From an uncultured Ruminococcus sp. (GTDB lineage: Bacteria > Bacillota > Clostridia > Oscillospirales > Acutalibacteraceae): a stretch of DNA of 6,291 nucleotides. The translations under genes and the position numbers were made by a program. The notes beneath the pieces were generated by a model. It was not told where the DNA came from, made no database searches, and worked only from the letters and a program-made list of their open reading frames with translations. Positions 5,668 to 6,291 of the stretch are shown in pieces. The DNA is taken from contig CADCOF010000139.1 in the NCBI GenBank assembly GCA_902802975.1, positions 1 through 6,291 on the forward strand. Reading direction: 5' to 3'. Each line of letters starts with the position of its first letter. Within the stretch, counting starts at the first letter, position 1.

Positions 5668-6258
5668 ATGAAAAAAGAACGAATAAACCCTATGATCATG
5701 ACAATAACAACCGTGGGAATATGTACCGCGCTGATGACGATATGTTCATGGATAAGCACGCCTGCAATCGGACCGATGGTACAGTTCACACTGCAAACAT
5801 TCGCCGTATTTTTCATAGCGGGAATGTTTCCGCTGAAAATCAGCCTGCTTACTTTGACCGTATACATAGCTTTGGGAATAGCCGGGATACCTGTTTTCTC
5901 AAATTTCAAGTCCGGCATAGCGGTAATTGAAGGTCCCACCGGAGGGTACATCGTCGGTTTTTTCTTTTTGGCACTTATCATCGGGTTGTTTTCAAAAATT
6001 AAGGAAGGTTCAACCGCACTGCTCGTAATCGGTATGATTATCGGACTTGCCGTATGTTATGCGTTTGGCACCGCATGGTTTTACTTTGTATTTCTCAATA
6101 CAGAAAACAGAAAAGGAATACTTGAAATACTGTCAATATGCGTTTTCCCGTTTTTGATACCGGACGCGCTTAAAATGGGATTGGCCGTCTTTATGATAAA
6201 AAAACTTTATCTCAACGACAATAGTTTGTGCAGTGTGAAAAATTGTGGTCGAGAGTGA
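5668..6258 (+). CDS. bioY: Biotin transporter BioY (ECF S component)
   Basis: An integral membrane protein that binds biotin with high affinity and brings it into the cell, usually with the shared ECF energising module (EcfA, EcfA', EcfT). The 196 residues, normal for BioY, form about six membrane helices (near 11-29, 36-54, 57-74, 91-108, 114-140, 154-176). Family blocks are QFTLQTF (39-45), GIAGIPVF (70-77), GPTGGY (89-94), GTAWF (134-138) and PDALK (165-169). The ATG follows AAAGGAAG (5652-5659) by eight bases. It is read from its own promoter under a BirA-like operator, which independently supports biotin as substrate. No ecfA/ecfT or biotin-synthesis gene is in the window. The last 14 residues, with two cysteines, are a poorly conserved-looking tail. 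Any co-transcribed partner would lie beyond the right edge. Confidence 0.93.
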   Translation: MKKERINPMIMTITTVGICTALMTICSWISTPAIGPMVQFTLQTFAVFFIAGMFPLKISLLTLTVYIALGIAGIPVFSNFKSGIAVIEGPTGGYIVGFFFLALIIGLFSKIKEGSTALLVIGMIIGLAVCYAFGTAWFYFVFLNTENRKGILEILSICVFPFLIPDALKMGLAVFMIKKLYLNDNSLCSVKNCGRE

Positions 6259-6277
6259 TGGACTCAGATCGAGCATT

Positions 6278-6291
6278 AATTCGGAATTCGG
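6278..6291. repeat. AATTCGG heptamer tandem repeat at the right edge
   Basis: AATTCGG occurs twice head to tail (6278-6284, 6285-6291), starting 20 bases after the bioY stop and running to the window end, so the array may continue. It is the third distinct 7-bp tandem repeat in an intergenic position here. Confidence 0.45.

Noticed and set aside
5517..5981. Leftward 154-residue open frame across the bioY promoter and N-terminus
   Set aside because: It would run through the bioY control region and antisense to BioY helices, with no supporting motif.
6285..6290. GAATTC at the right end as a cloning-vector junction
   Set aside because: The site falls inside an AATTCGG tandem repeat, which explains it without an artefact; no vector sequence is visible.

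Overview
The window looks like chromosomal core sequence from a low- to mid-G+C Firmicute, most likely a Clostridia (Ruminococcaceae/Oscillospiraceae-like) gut anaerobe. This rests on the AT-rich intergenic regions, strong AGGAG-type ribosome binding sites, near-consensus sigma-A promoters, a short clostridial-type NadB, and a solo BioY under a BirA-type operator. The taxonomic guess is inference. There is no phage, transposon, CRISPR array, tRNA or rRNA here, and all five protein genes appear intact.

Layout. Bases 1-311 are a leader region with two hairpins, a promoter and a cluster of short repeats around the likely transcription start. Bases 312-2472 hold an overlapping nadB-nadC pair on the + strand (aspartate oxidase and quinolinate phosphoribosyltransferase, two steps of de novo NAD synthesis; nadA is not in the window). 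Bases 2473-2701 are a convergent intergenic stretch with heptanucleotide repeats and a shared terminator. On the - strand follow a stand-alone PP2C-type Ser/Thr phosphatase (2702-3556) with a perfect-consensus promoter, then a polyprenyl-phosphate sugar-phosphate transferase (3920-5365) with its own promoter and strong terminator. On the + strand, reading away from the transferase, is bioY (5668-6258), the substrate-binding membrane component of a biotin ECF transporter. Its promoter matches TTGACA-17-TATAAT and sits inside a BirA-like inverted repeat.

How they fit together. The window is a row of independently transcribed housekeeping units: cofactor synthesis (NAD), cofactor uptake (biotin), signalling (phosphatase) and the first step of a surface glycan (sugar transferase). 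Each gene or pair has a promoter and, where visible, a terminator of its own, so I see no multi-gene system beyond nadBC. No previously undescribed system is evident. The non-routine signals are regulatory and repetitive: the BirA-type bioY control region, the octamer/palindrome cluster at the nadB start site, a 14-bp palindrome behind the sugar-transferase promoter, and three different 7-bp tandem repeats located at or just after gene ends.
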